64,000 bases of DNA from Scolanthus callimorphus (taxonomy: Eukaryota; Cnidaria; Anthozoa; Actiniaria; Edwardsiidae): NCBI GenBank assembly GCA_033964015.1, contig CM066916.1, forward strand, positions 12,874,501-12,938,500, written 5' to 3'. Below the pieces are notes generated by a model. That model was not told the DNA's origin and did no database searches. It was given only the letters and a program-made list of their open reading frames with translations. Below are positions 1 to 12,059 of the stretch, piece by piece. The position numbers were made by a program, and so were the translations under genes. Within the stretch, counting starts at the first letter, position 1, and every line of letters begins with the position of its first letter.

Positions 1-225
1 TAAACCGTTTTTTTTTTGGCTTTTTTAAATTATACCTTTTTAGGTATCTTTCTTTTATTCATTCTTACTGACGTCCCCTAGTTTTACACCATTTTAACGT
101 ATTTATTATCATTAGTATTATTATTTCTTGTTTTCTTTTCATTCCCCATATCTTATGTTAATCCCCACTAAATGTCTTGCATGATGGATAACCCCCGTTG
201 CAAGACCCCCCATTTCTAGAAGTAG
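1..225 (+). mobile_element. LINE 3'-end repeat, copy 1 (truncated at window edge)
   Basis: A T-rich tail with ATT runs, ending in a motif about Cs and Gs ('aacccccgttgcaag'). The same block recurs near 2493-2690, 4308-4580 and 8385-8650. In those copies it follows a reading frame typical of the C-terminus of non-LTR reverse transcriptases, so this is read as a LINE 3' untranslated tail. No coding part of this copy lies in the window. Confidence 0.5.
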
Positions 226-297
226 ATAATAATCCTTTTATAGTCAGGGTTTGCGTTTAATTTAGATTTGATTGTCTAAGTAATATTTATTTTGCAG

Positions 298-505
298 TGA
301 GCAAATAAGAGAAAATCCTTCATGATATGGAGAAATCTATGGACTCCTTTGTTGGCTTGGCACAGTTTCTCAGGTTCACAAAGATGGAGATACAAAATAA
401 AAGAAGAAGCAGCTGGAACATTCTGTCAAGAACGATGCCCCAATACAATTGGTTATTCCGGAAACCCCGGTACAAAGAAAGCCACATTTGCAAGACGCGT
501 GGCAG
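298..505 (+). pseudogene. AAA ATPase (CbbX/SpoVK-like) exon remnant, copy A
   Basis: Follows a 'tttgcag' acceptor and ends at 'ggcag|gttggtaac'. It aligns at nucleotide level with 4661-4883 and 8736-8955, which carry a Walker A-like motif (GNPGTG) followed by 'ATFARRVAG'. In this copy the P-loop is broken across frames ('GNPGTKKATFARRVAG'), so an ATPase could not be made. No following AAA exon is present; the sequence runs into repeat DNA. It is a duplicated fragment of a CfxQ/CbbX-type AAA gene. Confidence 0.55.
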
Positions 506-640
506 GTTGGTAACACGTTCAGTGCCTTCCCTCTAGTACTGCAGTGTGTCGAAAAGGAAGGACAAAACAATGGTACATTTGTTTCGGCAATTTGGACACA
601 CATGGACCATTTTCACTTGGACTTCGGAACTAATGGTTGC

Positions 641-1500
641 AGGTGTACATAAATGGCATCATTATATCAATTTTAAAATCACAGCCGATTCTAGCAATCT
701 GATTGGCCCTCTCCAAGATGATTATTTATGACTTGGCGCTTTCTTTACCCTGCCCATGATTCGCTCACAGCCTGTAAATCTTGAATTCTTTCATTGGCTT
801 TGACTGCTTATTTGACAGCTGCCGGTGCATGAACAACAACAACAACACAGTTTATTTTGTCCTCTGAACACACAATGTTTCTTTTTCTTATATTATTTAC
901 AAAATCAAATTGTTCGAGAACACAGCCACCCAAAAATAGCAGAGCTAGTCGAGTTCAAGTGACTGGGCCATACGGTACTAGTCAATATATCTTGTTAAAC
1001 AAAAATACACAAAGAAACACAAAATTTGAAAAAATATCAATAATAATAAAACACAAACCAGATAACAAACAACAAGAACAAGGACCATAGGAAAAAGAAG
1101 CACTTAAAGTATCTACAGTCTGTAGTCATTTATAATTGTTTTAAAGCAATTTCTTAAAGTTATTTCTTCTTTGGGGTTTTAAGTCTTCTTCTAATGAGTT
1201 CCATACTTTAGCACCAACATAACGAATATTAAATGTTTCCATAATTTGTCCTAATTTTTGAGAGATAGTAAGAATTTTTTGCTGACAATCTTCTGGACCA
1301 ACTTCCCCAACACAACTTTCCCCCCGAAGCTTCACATGCTCGAAGACCATGTAGTGCCTTTTATTCGAAAGTCGCGTTTTCCCCTGGGCTTTTTTGGCGA
1401 ACAAGGAGGGGAGTCTATACACCATGAGTTCGTGAAATTGGCCAACAACTTCTCAGCTGTTCATCCCGCGACTGAGCGGCATTCCTTTGACTATAGGGGC
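641..1500. repeat. Direct repeat (about 0.85 kb), unit 1; partner at 2692-3545
   Basis: The block beginning 'taaatggcatcattatatca' and ending near 'catcccgcgactgagcg' recurs about 2.05 kb downstream with few differences. Together with the LINE tails at 1-225 and 2493-2690 it shows that the left edge is a local duplication. The second copy lacks the AAA exon segment (about 225-640). Confidence 0.75.
1141..1425 (-). mobile_element. 94-codon ORF resembling a non-LTR retrotransposon RT C-terminus
   Basis: The C-terminal part reads FNIRYVGAKVWNSLEEDLK and ends in RRNNFKKLL. The pattern 'IRY-G-K-WNSL' followed by 'F+ +L' at the stop is typical of the last residues of LINE-encoded reverse transcriptases. 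The N-terminal two thirds are not recognised. A nearly identical ORF lies at 3188-3472, differing by two residues. Probably a 3' fragment of a minus-strand LINE; no RT core is present. Confidence 0.4.
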
Positions 1501-2399
1501 GAAGACGAGACTGTACATAACAGCCAAAACTCTACAGGACAACATTATCCACGATGTGACGATTACTACAAAAGAGTTTCGGGTAAGCGAGACTGCAAGA
1601 GCTGTGGAAAAAATATGGAAATCATAAGAAAGATATACTTAAAGAAACAACTGAAAATGTTACGAAAAACAATAAAAAAACATTGAAAGTGCAATGGCCA
1701 TGTCGAGGGAGAAGAGCGATGCGGCGCCACAGTTCAATTTAGTGGACTACATTAATGATGACGACATCAAGGAAACTTTATTTAGTCTTTAATTTCAATG
1801 TAGGCGCGAGCTTTCTCTTCCCTTTTTCTCATTACATTATATAGTCGTGTGAAATAAACACAAATTATTATTATACTATTAGAGTGCAAACAGTATGAGT
1901 ATGAAAAACTATTAAATGTACTATTTTTCATAATTTGTTTATATTTTTTAAGGATGTCATCCCCTATATTCATTGCTTTGGGCTGTATAATATGATGAGG
2001 TTTTTCAGATGGTATATTATCTAACATTAAATTTTATAACTTATATCTTCAGCTCTTGTTTACCATGTGCCCCAACTCCTGGCAAGATAAGCCACGATCC
2101 ACCAGTAAATGCAGGAAAAGAGTACAGATACAGTCCAGTGCATATGCTGACTAGTATATTAGTTTAATGATTTTAATCTCAATATCATTATATTTGTATT
2201 TTTGTTTATATTATAAGGTGATGGAGAGAGATCCGACATCTGTTTAGCCGGGTCCACAACACGCAAGTGGACCACGAAGTAGATGTTGAGATGAAAAAGG
2301 CCATCCAATGAAGTGAGTGTACTATTGCTCCATAAATTTGTTTTAAAGATCAGTGATATACGATAATGCGATCTTTTTTTGATATCATATATCAAAACA

Positions 2400-2690
2400 G
2401 TTAAGGTGTGGAACTGCCTCCCAATATCAACTGTAGAGGCACCAACAACTAACAAATTTAAAGAGAGGCTGAGTTCCATTAACACCACGTCTCAATATTT
2501 TTTAACCGTTTTTTTTTTTTGGCTTTTTAAAATTATACCTTTTTAGGTATCTTTCTTTTATTCATTCTTACTGACGTCCCCTAGTTTTACGCCATTTTAA
2601 CGTATTTATTATCATTATTATTATTATTATTTCTTGTTTTCTTTTCATTCCCCATATCTTATGTTAATCCCCACTAAATGTCTTGATATA
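2400..2690 (+). mobile_element. LINE 3' end: RT C-terminal codons plus tail, copy 2
   Basis: Plus-strand codons from about 2400 read VKVWNCLPISTVEAP, then TNKFKERLSS: the usual 'V-WN-LP...F-K-RL' end of a LINE reverse transcriptase. The T-rich tail shared with 1-225 follows. The rest of the RT is absent. Confidence 0.6.
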
Positions 2691-2691
2691 A

Positions 2692-3545
2692 ATAAATATA
2701 AATGGCATCATTATATCAATTTTAAAATCACAGCCGATTCTAGCAATCTGATTGGCCCTCTCCAAGATGATTATTTATGACTTGGCGCTTTCTTTACCCT
2801 GCCCATGACGCGCCCCCCTCCTGTAAATCTTTGAATTCTTTCATTGGCTTTGACTGCTTATTTGACAGCTGCTGGTGCATGAACAACAACAACAACACAG
2901 TTTATTGTGTCCTCTGAACACACAATGTTTCTTTTTCTTATATTATTTACAAAATCAAATGTTCGAGAACACAGCCACTCAAAAATAGCAGAGCTAATCG
3001 AGTTGAAGTGGCTGGGCCAGACGGTACTAGTCAATATTTGTTGTTAAACGAAAATACACAAAGAAACACAAAATTGAAAAAATATCAATAATAATAAAAC
3101 ACAAAACAGATAACAAACAACAAGAACAAGGGACATAGGAAAAAGAAGCACTTAAAGTATCTACAGTCTGCAGTCATTTATAATTTTTTAAAGCAATTTC
3201 TTAAAGTTATTTCTTCTTTGGGGTTTTAAGTCTTCTTCTATTGAGTTCCATACTTTAGCACCAACATAACGAATATTAAATGTTTCCATAATTTGTCCTA
3301 ATTTTTGAGAGATAGTAAGAATTTTTTGCTGACAATCTTCAGGACCAACTTCCCCAACACAACTTTCCCCCCGAAGCTTCACATGCTCAAAGACCATGTA
3401 GTGCCTTTTATTCGAAAGTGGCGTTTTCCCCTGGGCTTTTTTGGCGAACAAGGAGGGGAGTCTATACACCATGAGTTCGTGAAATTGGCCAACAACTTTT
3501 CAGCTGTTCATCCCGCGACTGAGCGCCTCAAGAAAATGCTCGAGG
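2692..3545. repeat. Direct repeat (about 0.85 kb), unit 2
   Basis: Second copy of the 641-1500 block, including the 94-codon minus-strand ORF at 3188-3472. High identity over the whole length points to a recent duplication or an assembly artefact. Confidence 0.75.
3188..3472 (-). mobile_element. 94-codon RT-tail-like ORF, second copy
   Basis: Same product as the ORF at 1141-1425 with two substitutions (R to P in the N-terminal part, L to I in WNSLEE). It has the same stop and start. See that entry for the family reasoning. Confidence 0.4.
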
Positions 3546-3649
3546 AGCACTTGATCGTAGAGCCAGAGAACAGAGCCGTAGTTCCACAGAAAAAGTCGCG
3601 GAACCTAAAAAGAAAGATGACGGAGGAGAATATGTCAGTTTAGACATGC

Positions 3650-4260
3650 TTAGGATTTCAGTTAGGTAGTTCAGGATCCCTAAACCTCCCGAGTGCTGTA
3701 ATTTCAAATTTTATGCTAATGCTTTGAACGGGGAGAAGTTAAAACACCCCGTTATGTTTGTAATATGACACGAGACTGCATTCAAATTGAACGAAGAAAT
3801 CACTCCAAAGCGTCTATAAAACAAATTGTACTAAACAACCTACCTCGGTTTCATAGTCTTGAGTAGCCCTGGTATCACCTCCAATACATCGTATATTTCA
3901 GAAAACTCCGGATAAGAGTAGAATCGAACTCTTCGTAAGCCCTTTAAATGTAATCGTTACTACAGCACTCTGAACATAGACTCGATTTGAAAGCCCGTTA
4001 AAGGACAATATTAGCTAAAAACAAGCGATTTTCGAAGCTTCCTAGCTTCTTCGTTGCCTCTGCTGCCATTTTGAACGATAAATCATTAACATACTTGGAT
4101 TTCACCGCCGTTTCATTGGCTGAAAGCACAAAGCCCATTCTTTCGGGTACAGTAAACAACGAAAGTGCGACTTGGTTGCTAGCGGCAACGACCTGGTCGC
4201 AGGGGGGCTAATAAAAAAAAACGTTGATTGTAGGCCCGCGACCTAAGTTCCGCTCTGAAA
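3650..4260. other. Intergenic, no gene recognised
   Basis: No coding segment longer than about 60 codons and no known repeat signature. The stretch separates the duplicated block from the next LINE tail. Confidence 0.4.
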
Positions 4261-4261
4261 G

Positions 4262-4580
4262 CTGCGTGTAGAGGCACCAACAACTAGCAAATTTAAAGAG
4301 ACACTGAGTTCCCATTAACACCTCGTCTGAATATTTTTTAACCGCTTTTTTCCTTTTTTAAATTACACCTTGAGCAATTGTCTTCCCCTTTTTAGGCATC
4401 TTTATTTTATTCATTCTTACTGACGTTCCCTAGTTTTACACACCATTTTAACCTATTTATCATCATTATTATTATTTCTTCTTTTTTTATCATTCCCCAT
4501 ATCTTATGTTAATCCTCAATAAATGTCTTGCATGATGGATAACCCCCGTTGCAAGGCCCCCCATTTGTAGATGTAGATGA
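4262..4580 (+). mobile_element. LINE 3' end, copy 3
   Basis: Starts inside the RT tail codons (VEAPTTSKFKETLSS-like) and continues into the shared T-rich tail ending at 'cccccgttgcaaggccccc'. It sits directly upstream of AAA remnant B, as copy 4 sits upstream of remnant C. LINE tail and AAA exon were therefore duplicated as one unit. Confidence 0.55.
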
Positions 4581-4660
4581 AGATAACAATCCTTTTATAG
4601 TCAGGGTTAATTTAGATTTGATTGTCCAAGTAATGCAATATTTTAATATTTATTTTGCAG

Positions 4661-5420
4661 TGAGCAAATAGGAGAAAATCCTTTATGATATGGAGAAATC
4701 TATGGGCTCCTTTTTGGGTGGCACAGCTGAAAAAACAGTTTCTCAGGTTCACAAAGATGGAGATAAAAGAAGAAGGCAGCTCGAACATGCTGTCAAGAAC
4801 GATGTCCAACGATGCTCCAATACATTTCGTTATCGCCGGAAACCCCGGTACAGGGAACGCCACATTTGCAAGACGCGTGGCAGGTTGGTAACACATTCAG
4901 TGTCTTCTCTCTAGTACTGAAGTGCGTCAAAAAGGAACAGTACAAAGCCCGTGTAAAGGATATTTTGTAACAATAACAACAAAAGGATAATACATGTTTT
5001 GTTGTTGCTGTAGAAGCAGGCCGCTTTGATAGCCTAGCTTTTTGCATTGACTGGGAAGCCTTATTCCTTTTTATATCTATGTATAGATCTCCTCTACAAA
5101 ATCGGAAAGATACTAGACAACAGGGTGGTGGAAGTACGACGGTCTGGCCGTATTGGTCAGTATATCGGCCAAACAGCAGGAAAGACCAGGGCCAAGGTAA
5201 CAAAAGCTGCTGGGGGTGCTATTCATTGAGGAAGCCTACCACCTTATACCGCCCCCAGGTGGTAAAGACTTCAGGCGTGAGGCCATAGAGGAACTAATGT
5301 CTGTAATGGGAGCTGAGATCCTGTGATGAATTTTGCCGGCTACGAAACCGACATGGAGAGGTTCCTCACTGAGCAAGATCTACATATACATGCTGAAATC
5401 GAGAAACGATTTGCAAAGGA
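4661..5420 (+). pseudogene. CbbX/SpoVK-like AAA ATPase remnant, copy B
   Basis: Two exon-like segments. Segment 1 (4661-4883, acceptor 'ttttgcag', donor 'ggcag|gttggt') encodes the P-loop region; one frame gives APIHFVIAGNPGTG then NATFARRVAG, the CfxQ/CbbX signature with the Walker A lysine replaced (GTGK to GTGN). Segment 2 starts at 5087 after 'tgtatag' and reads LLYKIGKILDNRVVEV, then GQYIGQTAGKTRAKVTKAAGG. It then shifts frame through what would be the Walker B region (LFIEEAY) and MIFAGYETDMERFL. Such proteins are hexameric ATPases. The lost lysine and several frame breaks suggest a dead copy, although some breaks may be sequencing errors. Confidence 0.65.
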
Positions 5421-5937
5421 GCGTCGCCAATCAGCGGTAAGTCGCCGTAGCAGAGGGGTGTGTGTGTGGCGGGGGCTGATTGTCTGTCTGTATTGATGGG
5501 GAAGCAAACAAATCTCCTCCCCTATCCATTACCCCTAAAATAGCATATTTTGTACCTTTTTGTGAAAAACTGAATCGAACATTTGCATGTCAGGTAAAGA
5601 TGTCAGGTAAAGATGAAATCAAAGCCTCGCCAGCAAACAAAGCGGGCTAGCGGGCTGCCGGACAGCCTGAACCTGCAGCCACTTCAAGGAAAAAACGAAA
5701 GACCAATAAACAATCAATAGAATGAATATTATAGTGATCTAGTTTATGTAGCTATATCTTCTTAGTGAGAAATTATGCAATGGCTAGTCAGGCAGCGACA
5801 CACTGAACACGACTAAAATTACCACAGTGAAACATGGCTTGAATACGTGATCGAAATACAATACGAGTAGTGCCTACGCTAGTTTCCTTTTCGCTAAAGG
5901 TTGTTGCCATTTTTGCAAACGGTCTATGCCTTTACAG

Positions 5938-6087
5938 GAAGATCGTAGTCATTATCATATAGCTTCGTTCTATACACCGAATTCAATACGGTGCCCGGTA
6001 CGAAAAGCCATTGTTCTGGACATTTGCAATAAAATTTACGAAATCGACAATTTACAACATATCCCAGATTCAAACGTAACACCGCAG
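5938..6087 (+). CDS. Candidate internal exon, unknown protein
   Basis: Flanked by 'tttacag' and 'ccgcag|gtaggc', it is 150 nt (50 codons, phase 0 at both ends) and open throughout: EDRSHYHIASFYTPNSIRC, then KAIVLDICNKIYEID. Not recognised. It may belong with the zinc-ribbon exon at 7446-7553, also phase 0 on the same strand, but nothing visible joins them. Confidence 0.3.
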
Positions 6088-7445
6088 GTAGGCCCAGCTC
6101 GTGCCTTTCTTATTTTGTAGACGTTTTTACGTCCCGCGCGCGCCGCGCCGCTGCTTGTCTGATATTGGGTCGCTTATCCTGTTGCCCGTGGTGGTTGAGT
6201 TTGACGGAATGTGAAGAGTGTGCGAGTGACGCGGGTAATCTGATAACTCGTACTTTTGCTGATTGCAAAGAAATCTTTCTTCGCAAGACAAGAAACGTTT
6301 TATGTGTCCCAGACACACGCGTCCGATGTTTCCTAGTTTAGCCACTCGGGGAAACATGCAGGACAAAAATGTTGCGCGCTACATGAGTCCTAGTTCAACC
6401 GTAGCTTATTTTTCGACTCTAGTGGGAATCTTGACGTTTTTTTACCAACTGTGTTTTAGGTACAAGGGCATATAACTGCGAAACACCGAATACCACCGTT
6501 ATATTTTCCAGCAACTGGCAATTTGGAACAAACCGGCCCGACACAAGGTACAACCGGGAAAAGACTCCTTTCTGTATTTAATCAATGGCATGCCTCATCC
6601 TCGGAGGGAGAGGGGAAAATCCCCTGGGTATAAGGATCATGTGCATGCCTCGAGTATAAGTAATTTCATTCGAAAGCCAATCGCTTATTCACTCAAAACA
6701 ACGCTTCAGGATACGAAAACAGTGACAGATGGATGTTCTAAAACGACCTCCCGTTCTAGTTTTCTCAGCCAGCACATAACCTCCTAGAACGTATTATTAT
6801 TATTATCTATCCGGCACAGTATCACCTACAACAGCAGAGGAAAAGTAATGTTTTTGCCACAAGGGCGGTCACTCGCCTAAATCCAGTAAATAAGTTATTT
6901 ATTTTTTTCCAACTCTAAAATTAGATATTTTCTATGAAAAAAAGCGCGCAGAAATGGTTACCGTGACCCTTTATTGATATTTAGAACCGATCTTTTTGCA
7001 GCGGCGTTGGAATGCCTGATTCTGGTTGATGCTTATGCAAATGAGTCAAAACGTAAACAATGGAACTCGCCTATAAGAACCTAAAGTCTATATTGACCGA
7101 GCAGACCATGGGGACGTCGGTAGTCCTTATTCTCTATATTCGGATGGTTGCTTTGACCGTCGCATTAACGGGATGAAAATCTTGATTGATAAACAAGTTT
7201 TACCTCGCGTGGATTTACGTTTCAAACGAGCACGTTTGTCAAGACGTAGTCGCTATTCTCTGAAAAATAACGGTCAAAACAGCAATTACTATTACTCTTT
7301 TATACAACAACACTAGTAAACAGTTAAATCAAGGAGCAAAAATGAGGAAGCTACATGCTTAGGTGTACAGTTATGTGTCAGATGTATACACCCTCCTAAA
7401 CCAACCGGTAGTGCAACCTTTCTAATAATTTGTTTCTATTACAAG

Positions 7446-7553
7446 GCTTGTACTAAGAGAGGAAGGGGCAGCTGTCCAAATTGCGACTTTGGATATGTAT
7501 CAAGAAAAAAACCTCCTACTTGTCCAAGATGTCACACAAGTCTGCAACCATAG
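7446..7553 (+). CDS. Candidate terminal exon with zinc-ribbon-like CPxC...CPxC
   Basis: Acceptor 'attacaag', then 35 codons and a stop: ACTKRGRGSCPNCDFGYVS, then RKKPPTCPRCHTSLQP. Two CP-x-C knuckles about 19 residues apart, with a basic 'RKKPP' before the second, match a C-terminal zinc ribbon. Similar tails occur on multicopy, transposon-like genes in cnidarians, which I recall only in general terms. The rest of the gene is not identified. Confidence 0.35.
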   Translation, partial: ACTKRGRGSCPNCDFGYVSRKKPPTCPRCHTSLQP

Positions 7554-8295
7554 CAAACTCCTAGTAACACTCTAGCAGTGCAGCTTACGACATGTGTTGA
7601 TGACAAAACAATATTCTCTGTAAAAAATATCAAGAAAGGGGCAGGACAACAGGTACAATATTATGACAATATAGTTGATGTCTGCGGGTGTAAATATGTT
7701 TTTAGTCAGAGCGCAGTGAGGGTTAAAATGAGCACTGAAAAGGGCCCAAAACATGATACGCCCAAGTAAATTACTATTATTATAACTTTGGAGAGCATTG
7801 AGTACAAAGAATAACAATTATGGTGATAGAGCCAGCCAAAATGCTCATTAGAGCCTGGACAATACGCCACAATGCTTGGCAAAGTTATTATCATAGCTTT
7901 ACAGAGATGTCAACCATGCGTCTTCAAAAATGTGGAGACTATCTTGAAATCACAAAAATTCCAGAAATTCTCTCGAGAGAAATACAGTAAATGTATGACA
8001 GTTGTCTTCAATTTTTCAAGGGATGTTACTAAAACCAGGAATGGGAAATTGAGGAAGGACGAACGAGGAATAGAGGAATCAGCCGTTTTACCAAAGCGGT
8101 CAGTTTTGCTCAATCCCAGAATCCTTAGTGGCATTGGAATATGACAGCAGAAACATGTAATCATTCTAAAGATCCATCCCGGCTATGTTTAAACAGGGAT
8201 TTGTGAGGTGTAAACTACGAATTTGTTAGAAAATTTTGTTTTAAATATCAGTGATATCGATAATGTGATCATCATTTCATATCATATATCAAAAC

Positions 8296-8650
8296 AGCTA
8301 AGGAGTGGTACAGCCTCCCAATATCAACTGTAGAGGCACCAACAACTAGCAAATTTAAAGAGAGGCTGAGTTTCCATTAACACCTCGTCTGAATCTTTTC
8401 TAGCCGTTTATTTTTTGGCTTTTTTAAATTACACCTTGTGCAATTGTCTTCCCCTTTTTAGGTATCTTTATTTTATTCATTCTTACTGACGTTCCCTAGT
8501 TTTACAGACCAGTTTAACCTATTTATTATCATTATTATTATTTCTTATTTTATTATGATTTTTTCATTCCCCATATCTTATGTTAATCCCCACTAAATGT
8601 CTTGCATGATGGGTAACCCCCGTTGCAAGGCCCCCTATTTGTAGATGTAG
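8296..8650 (+). mobile_element. LINE 3' end, copy 4
   Basis: RT tail codons (STVEAPTTSKFKERLS) followed by the shared T-rich tail. Same arrangement as copies 2 and 3, and immediately upstream of AAA remnant C. Confidence 0.6.
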
Positions 8651-8735
8651 ATACCAATCCTTTTATAGTCAGGGTTTGCGTTTAATTTAGATTTGATTGT
8701 CCAAGTAATGCAATATTTTAATATTTATTTTGCAG

Positions 8736-10391
8736 TGAGCAAATAAGAGAAAATCCTTCATGATATGGAGAAATCTATGGACTCCTTTCTTGGCTTGGCA
8801 CAGCTCAAAAACCAGTTTCTCAGGTAAACAAAGACGGAGATACAAAATAAAAGTAGAAGGCGCCTGGGACATTCTGTCAAGAACGATTGCCGATAAATTT
8901 GGTTTACAGCGGAAACCCGGTACAGGGAAAGCCACATTTGCAAGACGCGTGGCAGGTTGGTAACACATTCAGTGCCTTCCCTCTAGTACTGCAGTGTGTC
9001 AAAAAGGAACGACAAAACATCGGTACATTTGTTTCGGCAATTGGACACTCACGGAACTGGTGGTTGAAGGTGCACATAAATGGCTCCATTGTATCCATTT
9101 TAAAATCACTGTCGATTCTAGCAATCTGATTGGCCCTCACCAAGATGAGTATTTATGACTGGATGGTTTTCTTACCCTGCCCATGACTGGATCACAGCCT
9201 GTAAATCGTTGACTTCTATCATTGACTTTGATTGTTTATTTGACAGCTAGCCGGTGCATGAACAGTACAAAGCACGTGTAAAGCATATTTTGTAACATTA
9301 AAGACAAAAGGTTAATTCATGTTTCGTTGTTGCTGTAGAAGTAGGCCTCTTAGATAGCCTAGCTTATTGCATTGACTGGGAAACCTTACAGGGAGCAAAA
9401 AGCTCAGTTATTGTCGGTGGAAAAACAATTTTTTAAATCAAGGTAACGTGGGAAATCGAGAACAGCACATTGTTCATAGTTTCGACATGGTTGAAATAAT
9501 GCCCGACGCACACTAGCGATATAACGACATTATGTTGCAGCGAAAAAAAGCATAAGAAAATAATCAATATTTTCCATGGATGATCATCAAATTACTTCAC
9601 CAAAGTAAACTTATGTTATTTTTGTCGACTTCAACTTTTCATCATTATATTATGTAATCATCTAGTAACTCAGCCCAGGGAGTTCCTGGAACTGCAAATA
9701 GATCGAAATCAACCATTCCATTTCATTCTATTCTGTTGCGATATAATACCGTTATGTTGTATTTTCGTGAGCATAAAATCATATAATAATATCGTAATTA
9801 ACGTAACAAATGATGAACCCAATGCGCACTCCCATTCATACTTTTTATATTTATTTATAGATCTCCACTACAAAATCGGAAAGATACGAGACAACAGGGT
9901 GGTGGAAGTACAACGGTCTGACCGTGTTGGTCAGTACCTCGGCCAAACAGCAGGGAAGACCAGGGCCAAGGTAACAGAAGCTGCTGGGGCGTGCTATTCA
10001 TTGAGGAAGCCTACCGCCTTATACTATCCCCAGGTGGTAAAGACTTGGCGTGAAGCCATCGAGGAACTGATGATCCGGTGATTTTTGCCGGCTACAAGAC
10101 CAACATGGAGAGGTTCGGTGTAAGTATATTTTTCCGGACTATTCAATATCGGAGTTGGGAAAGATATTGACAAGAAGAATGGAAACTGAAGGTTTCCATT
10201 TCGTCCCGAACGCGGGTACGTCTAACGTTTGCAAGATCTTAGAAGGGAACACGACCAAAAGACAGCGGCAATCAATGAACTCGGCTCGTGAGAATTATTT
10301 TCCAGGAATCAATCAAGGCAAGCAATCGGCTACCCCTGGATGCGAAGATATCGCAGCTGCCTGCGAAAACCTGCCTCGTTTACCTCCATAA
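8736..10391 (+). pseudogene. CbbX/SpoVK-like AAA ATPase remnant, copy C (most complete)
   Basis: Three parts of an AAA ATPase of the CfxQ/CbbX type. Part 1 (8736-8955) holds the P-loop, PGTGKATFARRVAG, with the lysine kept. Part 2 starts at 9861 after 'ttatag': LHYKIGKIRDNRVVEV, then GQYLGQTAGKTRAKVTEAAG, then, one base shifted, VLFIEEAYRLI (Walker B) and IFAGYKTNMERF. Part 3 (about 10133-10391) reads FPDYSISELGKILTRRMETEG, fitting the C-terminal lid, then a low-complexity tail and a stop. At least two frame shifts occur; one is a G lost from the run near 9984-9987. Either a pseudogene or a gene damaged by sequencing errors. Confidence 0.6.
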
Positions 10392-11700
10392 ACTCCGCTT
10401 GTCGATGAATGACAGCTGAAACACATTGGCGACCAATAGGCGACTTACGCTAAATGATCACGTTACTTTCTGGATGGCAACGGGCAAATATAAAGAAATC
10501 CCGATCATGTGAATATGAAAGGCATTAAAAATTACTCTCACGTGAATTACTGAAAAATTACTCTCACGAGAATGAGGATTCTTTTAGTTGACAGCTTGAT
10601 GGGCCTGGATAAATTCTTTTCTAAATCGGACTGGGCTCCTAATTCCAATGAACTTTTGTCGTTTATCAGTTCAGATCAATAACTCCTGTTTGCTGCTGAG
10701 GAGCTCACAATAATGGAAATGGCGATTGGCTCTGAGCTGATAAAAAAATATGCATGCATACCCCAGTTGACTTTGATGTCAAACGTGTGCGATCAGAGAG
10801 TTTATCAAAGATAAGATTAAGATATGTTGGAGCAAAGGCAGTATGCAAGTGATTAACAAACTCACTCGTTAAGTTAGAAGTAAATCTACCATTAAAAACA
10901 CAAGAAGCAGCTCTGAAGAAACTGACAAGCATAAAACTCCTTGTAGTGAACTACTGTAAGCTCGAGGGGGGAACAGCTTATCCCAAAACGTTATCAGCAA
11001 CAGGGCTCTTCCACATGGAAGTTACAGCATTTGAGTTCTTTTTGGAAGTGGAGGCTGAGAGTAAGAAATATTAATGTTATAAAGTGGAATCAGCATGGAG
11101 AACACCATCGAAAAAGCCTTGGATGCCATGCTAAACAATGATTCGTTGCAAAATAAATGGCAGGATTGTTTTGCTCTACATTCCCAGCATAGCTGCAACG
11201 TATGTGAAACTAATGTGCACATGGTATTACCAAATACGCATTCTAATTTAAAACAATATAGCGCTCAGAAAATATGTACTAGGTGCAGCTGTTTGTATAA
11301 TCGCTGCCTTGGTTATTTTACTCAGTGTGATCAATAAAATGCACACAACATGGGTAATTGCCCATGTGTTTTCATCTATTATTAAAGTTAATCCTGTTAG
11401 TTATCAATTGATGGCTCAAAATCAGGATTTTCAAATACAATTTTAGCCCTTTTAGACAAACATTTTCGAAAAACAAAGCTCGGATTTGAAAATTAGATAA
11501 CCTTCTCCTTTAACACTGGAAACACGAAAGAATATCGAAGGTACAATAATTGCCGGTTCTAGTACCTTAATTCTTCAGGTTTACGCTTCAAATGCGAAAA
11601 CGTTAACACCATTGGTAGCAAAGCACCAAAGATAAGACACTATGGTTCAAGTGAAAGCAACGATTATAGGGTGGCATGTGCTGTTGGACAAAAGAACAAA
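10392..11700. other. No gene recognised
   Basis: An 80-codon open frame at 11095-11337 (+) contains CNVCETNVHMV and CTRCSCLYNRC, with Cys pairs but no family match. The rest shows nothing beyond short AT-rich repeats. Confidence 0.3.
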
Positions 11701-12059
11701 GGCCATTCATATATTTAGGTGGTAAATATCCTACAGTCATCCTATAATTTGGCCAAAATTAAACTATTGATGTTTTTTAGGTATTCACAAGCACCCAAAT
11801 GTCCCAAAGAGACAAACTCACTCAAGTTCGCCAAAAAATGGATGGAAGGATTTCCAATTGACAGCATAGCTCAAAGTATGGAAAGTGGGAAAATGGTCCG
11901 TACCATCGTGGATGCTACCAAACGTACAGAGCATAAAATATGATTGAGCGTGTTGCTAAAAAGCGAAAAGTATAAGATTTTCAATATTACCCAGAAGAAA
12001 ATAGCAATTCAAGCTTCGGTCAACAGGGTGATTTGCTCTTGATGCAAACTTCATTACAG

